From positions 1 through 5,637 of the forward strand of contig CANPWX010000076.1 of assembly GCA_947585065.1 (NCBI GenBank): DNA of 5,637 nt, in the 5' to 3' direction. The notes under the pieces were generated by a model that saw only the letters and a program-made list of their open reading frames with translations, had not been told where the DNA came from and did no database searches. Below, piece by piece: positions 1 through 5,637 of this stretch. A program made the translations under genes and the position numbers. How positions within the stretch are numbered: position 1 is the first letter of the stretch; each line of letters begins with the position of its first letter. This DNA comes from an uncultured Bacilli bacterium. GTDB taxonomy: Bacteria > Bacillota_I > Bacilli_A > RF39 > UBA660.

Positions 1-1869
1 GTTGGTCGTTTTTATCTTCAAGTTGGATATAATGAGTTTTTTGCTATGGGGCAATCTGCTTGGGCTGGGGCACCTTATTATGAAATGAATGAAAGAAAAC
101 CTAAAATTGATTCTTCGATTGATTTTGTAAATAATGTTGGAAAAGTTATTAAATCTATTGAACAAGAAAATCCGGCTGAGAAAGTTTCTTTTAAAGGAGA
201 AGAACTTCCGGCAATTTTAAAATATATTTCGGATATTGCTAGTAAAGAAAATATTGTAACTAGACCTCTTTGGTTACCTAGTATTCCTGAGTTTATTACG
301 ATGACTGGATTAGAAAAAAAATATGCTTATAAAGCTAAACCTTACGAAATTGATGAAATTATTGGAGAGTATGATTCTCCTTCTACACAAAGTCAGCATT
401 TACTTACTCTTCCTATTTCTCGAGATGGTAATGTTCTTCTTTATGGAGCAAGTGGCAGTGGGAAAGAAAATTTTATTACGACTTTTGTTATGTCTACTAT
501 TTTGCATCATACTCCTCAAGAGGTAGAGTTTTATTTAATGGATTTTGGTTCTGAAACTTTAAAAATGTTTGAAGATGCTCCTCATGTTGGAGATGTGATA
601 TTTTCTTCGGATACGGAAAAGGTTACGAATTTATTTAAAATGTTAAATGATCTTGTTAAAAAGCGTAAGGGAAAGTTTTTAAATTATGGTGGTACGTTTG
701 AATCTTATAATTTGAAAAATGAAAAAAAGGAACCTAATGTGATTGTTGTTTTAAATAATTATGAAAATTTTAAAGAATTATATGATAGTTATGATGAAGA
801 ACTTGCTTCTTTTACGAGAGAGGGAGCAAAATATGGTATTTATTTTTTCCTTAGTGTTTTGGGGACTAACAGTGTACGGATTAAGTTATTTCAAAATTTT
901 AAAACTATTTATTCTTTACAGTTAAATAATAATGATGAGTATTCTAATATTCTTGGTAATGTTCAAAAGAATTATCCTTCGAAAAAGTTTGGACGTGGAA
1001 TTACAAGAATTCATGGAGATATTTATGAATTTCAAACGGCTCAAGTGTGTGAGAAAGAACGTTTAGTGGATACTGTTCGAGATGTCTGTTCTAAATTGAA
1101 AAGTTATTATAAAATAAAAGCTCCAAAAATACCTGTTTTACCGGAAAATGTTTTCTATTCTAATCTTTCTGTTTCTAATAATTCAATGGATCATTTAGTC
1201 GTAGGTATGGAAAAAGATTCTTTAGATCTTTCTTATGTTGATTTTAAGTCTAAAGCACTTCATTTCATTTTAGGACAAGAACTTTCTTCTTTAGAAAACT
1301 TTACTTATGGAATTATGGATTCTTTTTCTCATGTATCTAATCAGTTGCTTTTTGTTCTTGATGGTTCTGGTAGTTTGAAATCTAATCGATTACCTACGAA
1401 ATATTATTATACTAAAAATTTTGATAGTGCATTTCAAAATGCCAAAGATTATATTTTAAAATTAGAAAAAGATTTTGAACAAAATCAAAAAGATGAGAGT
1501 AGACTTCAAAGATATACTCATTTAACAATGGTTATTTATGGTATTGATGATTTCTTTGATATACTAAAGAATCAAATGAAAGAATTTGAAGAATTTGTAC
1601 AAATGGGTCAAGATTTAGGAAAGCTTAGTATTCTTTTCATTGATACGAACTATGCTTTGAAACAACATGAAATGGATTCTTGGTATCGTAATTATGTTAT
1701 GAATAATAATGGTATTTGGGTTGGAAATGGAATTACCGATCAATTTACTCTTAAATTATCGAAAACACCAAAATTTTGCTATGATGAAATTTCTAAAGAA
1801 TATGGTTATGTTGTGAAAAATGGTATTCCTGTGTTTGTAAAATTGTTGGAAGGTGAGAAGAATGAATAA
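1..1869 (+). CDS. essC: EssC-type T7SS motor ATPase, C-terminal part (5' end outside window)
   Basis: The frame is open from base 1, so this is the last 622 residues of a protein that is usually near 1,400-1,500. The first ATG (base 46) is internal, because the conserved GRFYLQVGYNE...GQSAW block starts at residue 2. EssC is the membrane-anchored FtsK/SpoIIIE-family motor of Firmicute type VII secretion, with three tandem ATPase domains. The fragment holds the domain 1-2 linker, with LWLP near residues 90-93. Domain 2 follows, with Walker A GASGSGKE at residues 149-156 and a Walker-B-like FYLMDFGSE at 177-185. A second hydrophobic strand, VIVVLNNYE (247-255), resembles the EssC 'DNY' strand with Asn for Asp. 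Domain 3 has only a vestigial Walker A (G425-Q-E-L-S-S) and the family signature GIWVGNGITDQ (571-581). Glu replaces the usual Ser/Thr after the domain 2 Walker lysine. The downstream esaB and WXG100 genes support the call. Domain 1 is not visible. Confidence 0.95.
   Translation, partial: VGRFYLQVGYNEFFAMGQSAWAGAPYYEMNERKPKIDSSIDFVNNVGKVIKSIEQENPAEKVSFKGEELPAILKYISDIASKENIVTRPLWLPSIPEFITMTGLEKKYAYKAKPYEIDEIIGEYDSPSTQSQHLLTLPISRDGNVLLYGASGSGKENFITTFVMSTILHHTPQEVEFYLMDFGSETLKMFEDAPHVGDVIFSSDTEKVTNLFKMLNDLVKKRKGKFLNYGGTFESYNLKNEKKEPNVIVVLNNYENFKELYDSYDEELASFTREGAKYGIYFFLSVLGTNSVRIKLFQNFKTIYSLQLNNNDEYSNILGNVQKNYPSKKFGRGITRIHGDIYEFQTAQVCEKERLVDTVRDVCSKLKSYYKIKAPKIPVLPENVFYSNLSVSNNSMDHLVVGMEKDSLDLSYVDFKSKALHFILGQELSSLENFTYGIMDSFSHVSNQLLFVLDGSGSLKSNRLPTKYYYTKNFDSAFQNAKDYILKLEKDFEQNQKDESRLQRYTHLTMVIYGIDDFFDILKNQMKEFEEFVQMGQDLGKLSILFIDTNYALKQHEMDSWYRNYVMNNNGIWVGNGITDQFTLKLSKTPKFCYDEISKEYGYVVKNGIPVFVKLLEGEKNE
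1849..1857 (+). promoter_or_regulatory. Ribosome binding site that sets the esaB start
   Basis: GAAGGTGAG lies inside the last codons of essC and contains AGGTGAG, a good anti-16S match, 4 bases before the ATG at 1862. It favours that ATG over the in-frame GTG at 1853, which falls inside the Shine-Dalgarno sequence itself. Confidence 0.7.
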
Positions 1870-2113
1870 GATTTTGGTTTCTATTTATGTTTTAAAATTA
1901 GATCAAGAGTTTGAAGTTTTCTTGCCTCCTAATAAAAAAATTGTTGATATTATTTGTATGATTGCTAAAGCTATTCATGAAATTAGTAATGGTGTTTTTC
2001 CTTTGAATTATCAAAATTTACTTTATGATGCTGAACAAAATATTTTTTATGATGTGCAATTATCTGTGAAAGATGCGGGTCTTAAGAATGGGAAAAGATT
2101 GATTTTCTTTTAA
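1862..2113 (+). CDS. esaB: EsaB/YukD-like ubiquitin-fold T7SS accessory protein
   Basis: This 83-residue protein has the size and pattern of the EsaB/YukD family, small beta-grasp (ubiquitin-like) cytosolic proteins needed for or regulating T7SSb. It begins with a beta-strand (ILVSIYVL), then a turn with LPPNKK, then a helix (IVDIICMIAKAIHEI). It ends with a second strand region and the family-like C-terminus, V-K-D-A-G-L-K-N-G-K-R-L-I-F-F, close to the usual 'D..IKNGTRLIL' ending. The ATG start at 1862 was chosen for its spacing from AGGTGAG. It gives an 8-base overlap with the essC stop, which suggests translational coupling. In S. aureus esaB lies upstream of essC; here it directly follows. 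No diglycine tail is present, so conjugation like ubiquitin is not expected. The family call rests on pattern recognition without a database search. Confidence 0.85.
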   Translation: MNKILVSIYVLKLDQEFEVFLPPNKKIVDIICMIAKAIHEISNGVFPLNYQNLLYDAEQNIFYDVQLSVKDAGLKNGKRLIFF

Positions 2114-2127
2114 CTATGTGTTATCTT
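2099..2127 (+). promoter_or_regulatory. Weak candidate promoter before the WXG100 genes
   Basis: TTGATT (2099-2104) and TATCTT (2122-2127) are 17 bases apart, with TG one base upstream of the -10 (2119-2120), an extended -10 layout. Each hexamer matches consensus at only 4 of 6 positions. Transcription would begin near 2134, inside the next gene's Shine-Dalgarno, leaving almost no leader. In DNA this AT-rich such matches arise by chance, so this is only a possibility. Confidence 0.2.
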
Positions 2128-2145
2128 TAAAATGGAGAGTATGAT

Positions 2146-2448
2146 ATGGATATAAAAGTTTTAGAAGATAATATTTTGAATATTAGTGAACAGATTCGTA
2201 ATCAATCTGAACTTATAAAAGATATCTGTAAATCTTTAGAGACCACTACTAAATCTTTAGGTAGTTCTTGGCAAGGAAGTAATTACATTTCTTTTACATC
2301 GAAAGTATTATTTGATGATAACTCTTATGTTCAGGAATTACAAAGGTTTTCAAAGGAATTGGAGGCATTTTCTCTTTATTTAGAACAATCGGTTTCTCTT
2401 TATAATAAAGTGGATTCTGTTTATAGTTCTAAAAAGATAATTTTGTAG
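2146..2448 (+). CDS. WXG100-like small secreted protein (first of two)
   Basis: This 100-residue protein has the classic size and layout of the WXG100/ESAT-6 family: a helix of about 35 residues, a turn with W42-Q-G44, then a second long helix. Family members form antiparallel four-helix dimers, leave the cell through EssC, and can accompany larger substrates. Near the C-terminus Y86-N-K-V-D90 fits the YxxxD/E export motif known from ESX substrates. It has no signal peptide and no membrane segment. GGAGAG (2134-2139) is 6 bases before the ATG. A nearer ATG at 2141 opens only a four-codon frame. Residues V5-L-E-D-N9 recur near the N-terminus of the large downstream protein. It could be a structural Esx substrate of the apparatus or a dedicated partner of that effector; its position beside the effector favours the second (inference). 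Confidence 0.88.
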   Translation: MDIKVLEDNILNISEQIRNQSELIKDICKSLETTTKSLGSSWQGSNYISFTSKVLFDDNSYVQELQRFSKELEAFSLYLEQSVSLYNKVDSVYSSKKIIL

Positions 2449-2456
2449 GTGATGAT

Positions 2457-2753
2457 ATGAATTTATTTCAATATGAAAAAGTGGAAGAAGCTTTACTTCA
2501 ATATCAAAAATTGAAAATTCAAATGATTGATATTTTAAATAATTTAGAAAATTATGAAAAGAATTTAAATGAAAATTTGTATTGGTCGGGAAGTGGCTCG
2601 GAGTATGTAAAACAACAGTTTTCTTCTTTACTTCAAAATGCAAAGGATATTAATTTGGCAATGGTATCTTTATGTAACTTTGTAGCTCAAGAAATTGAAA
2701 ATCATAAAACTTCCGAACAAAAAATAACAAGTTTATTTGGTGGTGTATCATGA
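2457..2753 (+). CDS. WXG100-like small secreted protein (second of two)
   Basis: This 98-residue helix-turn-helix protein has W43-S-G45 in the central turn (LYWSGSGSEY), the correct place for a WXG100 protein. Helix 1 covers about residues 4-38 and helix 2 about 48-88, followed by a short Gly-rich end (LFGGVS). It is clearly different in sequence from the preceding WXG protein, so the two look like an ancient or heterodimer-forming pair rather than a recent duplication. No YxxxD/E is visible at its C-terminus, whereas the neighbour has one; in known heterodimers often only one partner carries it. The gap to the previous gene is 8 bases, and the AGGTGA Shine-Dalgarno (2447-2452) overlaps the previous TAG stop. 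The stop TGA overlaps the next ATG. The likely role is partner of the upstream WXG protein and/or of the large effector (inference). Confidence 0.87.
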   Translation: MNLFQYEKVEEALLQYQKLKIQMIDILNNLENYEKNLNENLYWSGSGSEYVKQQFSSLLQNAKDINLAMVSLCNFVAQEIENHKTSEQKITSLFGGVS

Positions 2754-3136
2754 ATGATATTGATACAACAAGAATTAAAGAAGATTTAATTTCTTTAAAT
2801 ACATCTCTTTCTACTTCGGTAGAAGAGGAATTATTTAAAGAAGTGGAAAGTGGTATTCAAAGTGATGCCATTTCTGTTTTAGTTCAAGCAAATGATAAAT
2901 TGTTATTAAAATATGAAGAATTAAAAAAATTGATTCAAAAATATATTGATGTGTTAAATTTTATAGAAAGATATCAGTCTTTGGATAGTGAGTTAGATCG
3001 TATCAATGCAGATATTGAATGGGAAGAAAATAGAGAAGAACCTGATTATAGTTATATTCGTTCGTTAAAAAGTGATCGATCTTCGATAGTAGATGAAATG
3101 ATTGATTTAAAACGTGATATTTACCAAAGTATATAA
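2750..3136 (+). CDS. Helical 128-residue protein, possible effector-targeting partner
   Basis: I do not recognise a named family. The 128 residues are acidic and almost wholly helical in character, with no signal peptide, membrane segment, Cys or WXG motif. Residues about 20-75 look like a helical hairpin (EELFKEVESG, a bend near 34-38, then NDKLLLKYEELKKLIQKY). A second hairpin or coiled coil follows (LDSELDRINADIEWEEN, a turn near EEPDYSY, then SLKSDRSSIVDEMIDLKRDI). The start overlaps the WXG gene stop as ATGA and has only a weak GGTGGT upstream, so it is probably translated by coupling. Small helical proteins directly upstream of LXG-type T7SS effectors (the Lap group) bind the effector N-terminus and target it to EssC. 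This gene has the right place, size and fold type for such a partner, but that role is inferred from context. Confidence 0.8.
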   Translation: MNDIDTTRIKEDLISLNTSLSTSVEEELFKEVESGIQSDAISVLVQANDKLLLKYEELKKLIQKYIDVLNFIERYQSLDSELDRINADIEWEENREEPDYSYIRSLKSDRSSIVDEMIDLKRDIYQSI

Positions 3137-3138
3137 GG

Positions 3139-3145
3139 AAAGGAG
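3139..3145 (+). promoter_or_regulatory. Strong ribosome binding site of the large effector gene
   Basis: AAAGGAG, a near-perfect anti-16S match, sits 8 bases before the ATG at 3154 and is the best Shine-Dalgarno in the window. It fixes the start of the large frame, which is otherwise open further upstream. Confidence 0.8.
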
Positions 3146-3153
3146 AAGCATTC

Positions 3154-5637
3154 ATGAAAGTTATTAAATTAACTGTTTTAGAAGATAATTATAAGAGTTT
3201 TCAGGATGCTTATCGTTCTTTTGAGAATTTTAAATATACTCAGTTTAAAAATAGTTCGATTTGTCAAAGTAGTAATTCTCTTGTTAATCAAATGGCTCAG
3301 AGATTATCTCAAAAATATGATGATTTATTAAAAGGATATCAGAATATTTCTAAATGGTGGAGTGATTATATTCATGATGTAAAGGCTACGGAAAATGTTA
3401 TTTCTCAAAATCATTTTAGTTTTTCGGATGCTTCTATCGCTACTTTTGTGAATGGCAAGTTTTCTCCTCTTGAGGCTAGAAAAATGAATTTATCTGATCT
3501 ATTTTCTTTTAATCAAAAAAAAGATAGTTTTTTAGTTTCTCAAAAAATTGGAGGATCTTTACTCGCTCGTAAAAGTTTTTTGCATCAAGAAGAAAAAAAT
3601 ACTTTTCAAAAATATTTAAATGGGGAAGAATTAACTGCTAGAGAGGTCGATCGTATCAGTGGAACTTTGGATCATTTGTATGATAATGAGTTAAATAATA
3701 CTAGGGCTTTATATACAGATGCTTTTTCTCGTTATCAGGGACTATGTACTTTTTTTGAGAAAATTTCTGGAGAAGAACTTAATATAGAAAAAATACAAGA
3801 ACTTAAAAAAGATGCTTATAAAGAAGCTCAAGGAATTGTTACTCAATATAAAAATGAGTTAGATTTTATGAGTGACGATTATTTTAGAAATATAGGAATT
3901 CGTAAGGAAGAATTTCGCGAGAAATCAGTTGAAGAACTTAGTGCTTTGCTTTTGGAACGTGATCCTTCGATTGGTGGAGTTTATAAAAGGTATGATCGAA
4001 TTTTTCAAAATACAGATTATGGAAGTTTGGATAATTTTTTAAAACAGTATAGGGAAGCTCAAGAAGAATATCAAAATCTTGAGTTAGAAAAAAGTAATTT
4101 AGAGTCTCAAGCTAAAGGGCTTAGTTATTCTTTGATGCATCAAACTGCAGATTATACTAATTTTGAAGTACCAGAAATCTCTTCTAAAGAAATCTCTAAA
4201 TTTGCATATTTTGTGGAAAGACATGATAATCCTGGAATGCAAGATTTTGTTGTAGATTATGGGAAATTTAGTCAAGAAAATTCTAGTATTGATCCACTTA
4301 CTTTTACAATCGAAGCCATTCAAAGATATGGAGAAGATATTACCATTAAAGGTGTGGAAAATGGAGAACTTTTAAAAGAACTTGCTTTATTAAAAAGTGA
4401 AGATAATTATTTTGATATGGTAAAATATTATCAATTTAGTTATCAAACTTTTGGAAAAGATAAAGCAAATGAATATTTAAGTAGCTATGAAGGAGAAATT
4501 CATCAGTTTTGTGGGGAAGTGAAAGCGAAAGAGTTTTTGGACCATTTAACTTCATTAGATGATGAACATCGACTTGCTGCGATTACTAATCATTTACAGA
4601 TTACAGGGAAAGGTCTTTCGGAAGGAGTTCAAGGCTTTTTTATCAATTTGGATTATGCTTTAGAGGGGTTAGTTGCACCTATTACAAAAGAAAATCGAAC
4701 GACTTCTGCACGAGAGTATGAAAATATGTATATTGCTCAAGCTTTAATGAATGAGAATAAAAAAGAACAAAATGGTTTAGTGACTAGAAATATCGATGGA
4801 GAAGTTGTAAGTACTTCGGATATTATTGATTTTACGAAAGATTATGGAGCTCTTACTGAGCATAATTTTAATATTAGTGAATCTATTGGAAATATGTTAC
4901 CAAGTATGCTTATAAGTGCTGTAAATCTTTTTGTAGGATCTTCTATGCTTGGTGTCAGTGCAGGTGGTGGCTCTTATCACAGTGCAATGACTGAAGGATA
5001 TTCTTGGGAACAATCGTTAATCTATGGAGCTCTTTCTGGTACGAGTGAAGTTTTAATGGAAAGAGCTTTCGGAGGTATTCCTTTGTTAAGTGATACAAAA
5101 GTAACTAGTCTTAAAACTTTAATTCAAGCGATGGGAAAAGAATTTAATGAAGAGTTTTGGCAAACGTATATTGATGCTGCTGCGGGAACGGTTGTTTTAA
5201 ATAAAGACTTTGATTTCAAGGGAACTTTTAAAGAAGCTGTTCAGGCTGCTATTTATGGTGGAATTACCGGTGGTATTATGAATGGTCCAAGTTTTGTAAT
5301 TAGCAGTGTGAACGTGCATACAATTGAAAATCAGGTTCGTTTGGGTAATGTAAGTTCAGAAGAAATTGTTCAATCTTTTCATGATTTAGTTTCGGAAACT
5401 CGTGATATGGGGTATGATGAGATTATAAGAGAGTATAGTTCTGCTGCGAAAAATCTTGTATTTTCTTTTATTCAAGCAAAGATGACAAATACTGAAAGTT
5501 CTTCTATAGTAAAATCTGTTGCTTCTAATAATTTAGTGGAAGAAACTTCTCCTAAGAATCTTTATGATACAGATGTTCATATGGAACCTATTCCAGAAGT
5601 AAATTCTAACCAAAATATTCATGATACGGATGTTCAT
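3154..5637 (+). CDS. Large multidomain putative T7SS effector (3' end outside window)
   Basis: I translated 828 codons without a stop; the frame runs off the right edge. Residues 1-80 are helical and end in a Trp-Trp motif (SKWWSDYI, W68-W69), resembling the helical targeting domains of WXG/LXG substrates. Residues about 120-290 are charged and helical, and 291-330 look like a coiled coil (LELEKSNLESQ). Residues about 415-560 (DKANEYLSSYEGEI, then GKGLSEGVQGFF) lead into a hydrophobic glycine-rich module. That module has MLPSMLISAVNLFVGSSML at 581-599, GVSAGGGSY, a helix ending MERAFGGIP (635-643), an acidic EFNEEFW helix (663-669) and YGGITGGIMNG (701-711). I recall similar modules before variable C-terminal toxins in Firmicute polymorphic-toxin-like proteins. 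Residues 796-828 form a repetitive linker. There is no N-terminal signal peptide. Its place behind essC, two WXG genes and a helical helper supports secretion by T7SS. The activity cannot be assigned, because the expected toxin domain is off-window. Confidence 0.85.
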   Translation, partial: MKVIKLTVLEDNYKSFQDAYRSFENFKYTQFKNSSICQSSNSLVNQMAQRLSQKYDDLLKGYQNISKWWSDYIHDVKATENVISQNHFSFSDASIATFVNGKFSPLEARKMNLSDLFSFNQKKDSFLVSQKIGGSLLARKSFLHQEEKNTFQKYLNGEELTAREVDRISGTLDHLYDNELNNTRALYTDAFSRYQGLCTFFEKISGEELNIEKIQELKKDAYKEAQGIVTQYKNELDFMSDDYFRNIGIRKEEFREKSVEELSALLLERDPSIGGVYKRYDRIFQNTDYGSLDNFLKQYREAQEEYQNLELEKSNLESQAKGLSYSLMHQTADYTNFEVPEISSKEISKFAYFVERHDNPGMQDFVVDYGKFSQENSSIDPLTFTIEAIQRYGEDITIKGVENGELLKELALLKSEDNYFDMVKYYQFSYQTFGKDKANEYLSSYEGEIHQFCGEVKAKEFLDHLTSLDDEHRLAAITNHLQITGKGLSEGVQGFFINLDYALEGLVAPITKENRTTSAREYENMYIAQALMNENKKEQNGLVTRNIDGEVVSTSDIIDFTKDYGALTEHNFNISESIGNMLPSMLISAVNLFVGSSMLGVSAGGGSYHSAMTEGYSWEQSLIYGALSGTSEVLMERAFGGIPLLSDTKVTSLKTLIQAMGKEFNEEFWQTYIDAAAGTVVLNKDFDFKGTFKEAVQAAIYGGITGGIMNGPSFVISSVNVHTIENQVRLGNVSSEEIVQSFHDLVSETRDMGYDEIIREYSSAAKNLVFSFIQAKMTNTESSSIVKSVASNNLVEETSPKNLYDTDVHMEPIPEVNSNQNIHDTDVH
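4882..5286 (+). other. Hydrophobic glycine-rich module of the large protein
   Basis: Codons 577-711 stand out from the charged helical sequence before them. A hydrophobic stretch of about 20 residues (581-599) could span a membrane, though Ser, Asn and Gly interrupt it. It is followed by small-residue helices with G-x-x-G spacing (GALSGTSE, YGGITGG), an acidic EFNEEFW helix and a conserved-looking GGIP. The layout suggests a packing or membrane-interacting unit between the export part and the C-terminal domain. The functional reading is inference. Confidence 0.55.
5539..5637 (+). repeat. Start of a 57-base (19-codon) in-frame repeat
   Basis: Within the large gene, 5557-5580 and 5614-5637 match at 21 of 24 bases and encode NLYDTDVH and NIHDTDVH. 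The spacing is exactly 57 bases. The similarity extends upstream in protein, as E-x-x-S-x-x-N-[LI]-[YH]-DTDVH, with the unit beginning at the Glu codons 5539 and 5596. Two units are visible and the window ends at the end of the second motif. Ser, Asn, Pro and Asp content suggests an unstructured linker before a C-terminal domain. Confidence 0.7.

Noticed and set aside
46..48. ATG as the true start of the ATPase
   Set aside because: The frame is open to base 1 and conserved EssC residues (GRFYLQVGYNE) are encoded before it, so the gene is cut by the window edge.
323..526. Forward open frame of 67 codons inside essC
   Set aside because: It lies out of frame over the conserved domain 2 region, is Leu-rich in the way of a shifted AT-rich gene, and has no ribosome binding site.
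1853..1855. GTG start for esaB, adding three residues
   Set aside because: It lies within the AGGTGAG Shine-Dalgarno; the ATG at 1862 has the better position and gives the usual family N-terminus.
2114..2145. Terminator or leader RNA between esaB and the first WXG gene
   Set aside because: The 32-base gap has no stem-loop followed by a T run; it is too short for a riboswitch.
2380..2643. Reverse-strand open frame of 87 codons
   Set aside because: It is antisense to both WXG100 genes, which have clear motifs, and has no start signal of its own.
314..3522. Two runs of eight A (314-321 and 3515-3522) as programmed frameshift or phase-variation sites
   Set aside because: Both read through in frame as Lys-rich coding sequence, with no alternative frame of note; such runs are expected at this base composition.
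4099..4323. Reverse-strand open frame of 74 codons
   Set aside because: It is antisense to the large effector frame and its composition looks like a shadow of that gene.
1..5637. Mycoplasma-type code (TGA as Trp), suggested by the low GC
   Set aside because: All Trp codons read are TGG, no in-frame TGA occurs in the two long genes, and TGA at 2751-2753 is a natural stop overlapping the next start.

Overview
The window is a fragment of a type VII secretion (T7SSb, Ess/Yuk-type) locus from a low-GC Gram-positive bacterium. The base composition is strongly AT-rich (roughly 30% G+C by eye), the codons are A/T-ending, and every gene reads left to right with Shine-Dalgarno sequences of the AGGTGA/AAAGGAG kind. 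Tryptophan is always TGG, and TGA ends one gene, so the standard bacterial code applies rather than the mycoplasma code. The best guess is a Bacilli/Erysipelotrichia-like Firmicute, perhaps an uncultured gut lineage. No marker gene is present to settle this.

Layout: the left edge (1-1869) is the C-terminal part of the motor ATPase EssC, covering the linker after ATPase domain 1, domain 2 with a modified Walker A, and a degenerate domain 3. It overlaps by 8 bases an EsaB/YukD-like ubiquitin-fold protein (1862-2113). After 32 bases come two different WXG100-like small proteins (2146-2448, 2457-2753). A 128-residue helical protein without a WXG motif follows (2750-3136, ATGA overlap). The rest (3154 to the right edge) is one open frame of at least 828 codons, preceded by the strongest ribosome binding site in the window. 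It encodes a large multidomain protein with the architecture of a T7SS effector: a helical N-terminus with a Trp-Trp motif, coiled coil, a hydrophobic glycine-rich module, and then a repeat-containing linker. Its C-terminus lies beyond the window.

Working model (inference): EssC is the motor that selects and moves substrates and EsaB is an accessory of the same machine. The two WXG proteins and the 128-residue protein are co-secreted partners or targeting factors for the large protein, which is the cargo. The segment looks like one transcription and translation unit, with no gap longer than 32 bases and no visible terminator. The membrane components EssA, EssB and EsaA, the effector's toxic C-terminal domain and any immunity gene are not in the window. 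There is no stretch of 300 bases without a gene, and no RNA gene, CRISPR array or insertion sequence was seen.
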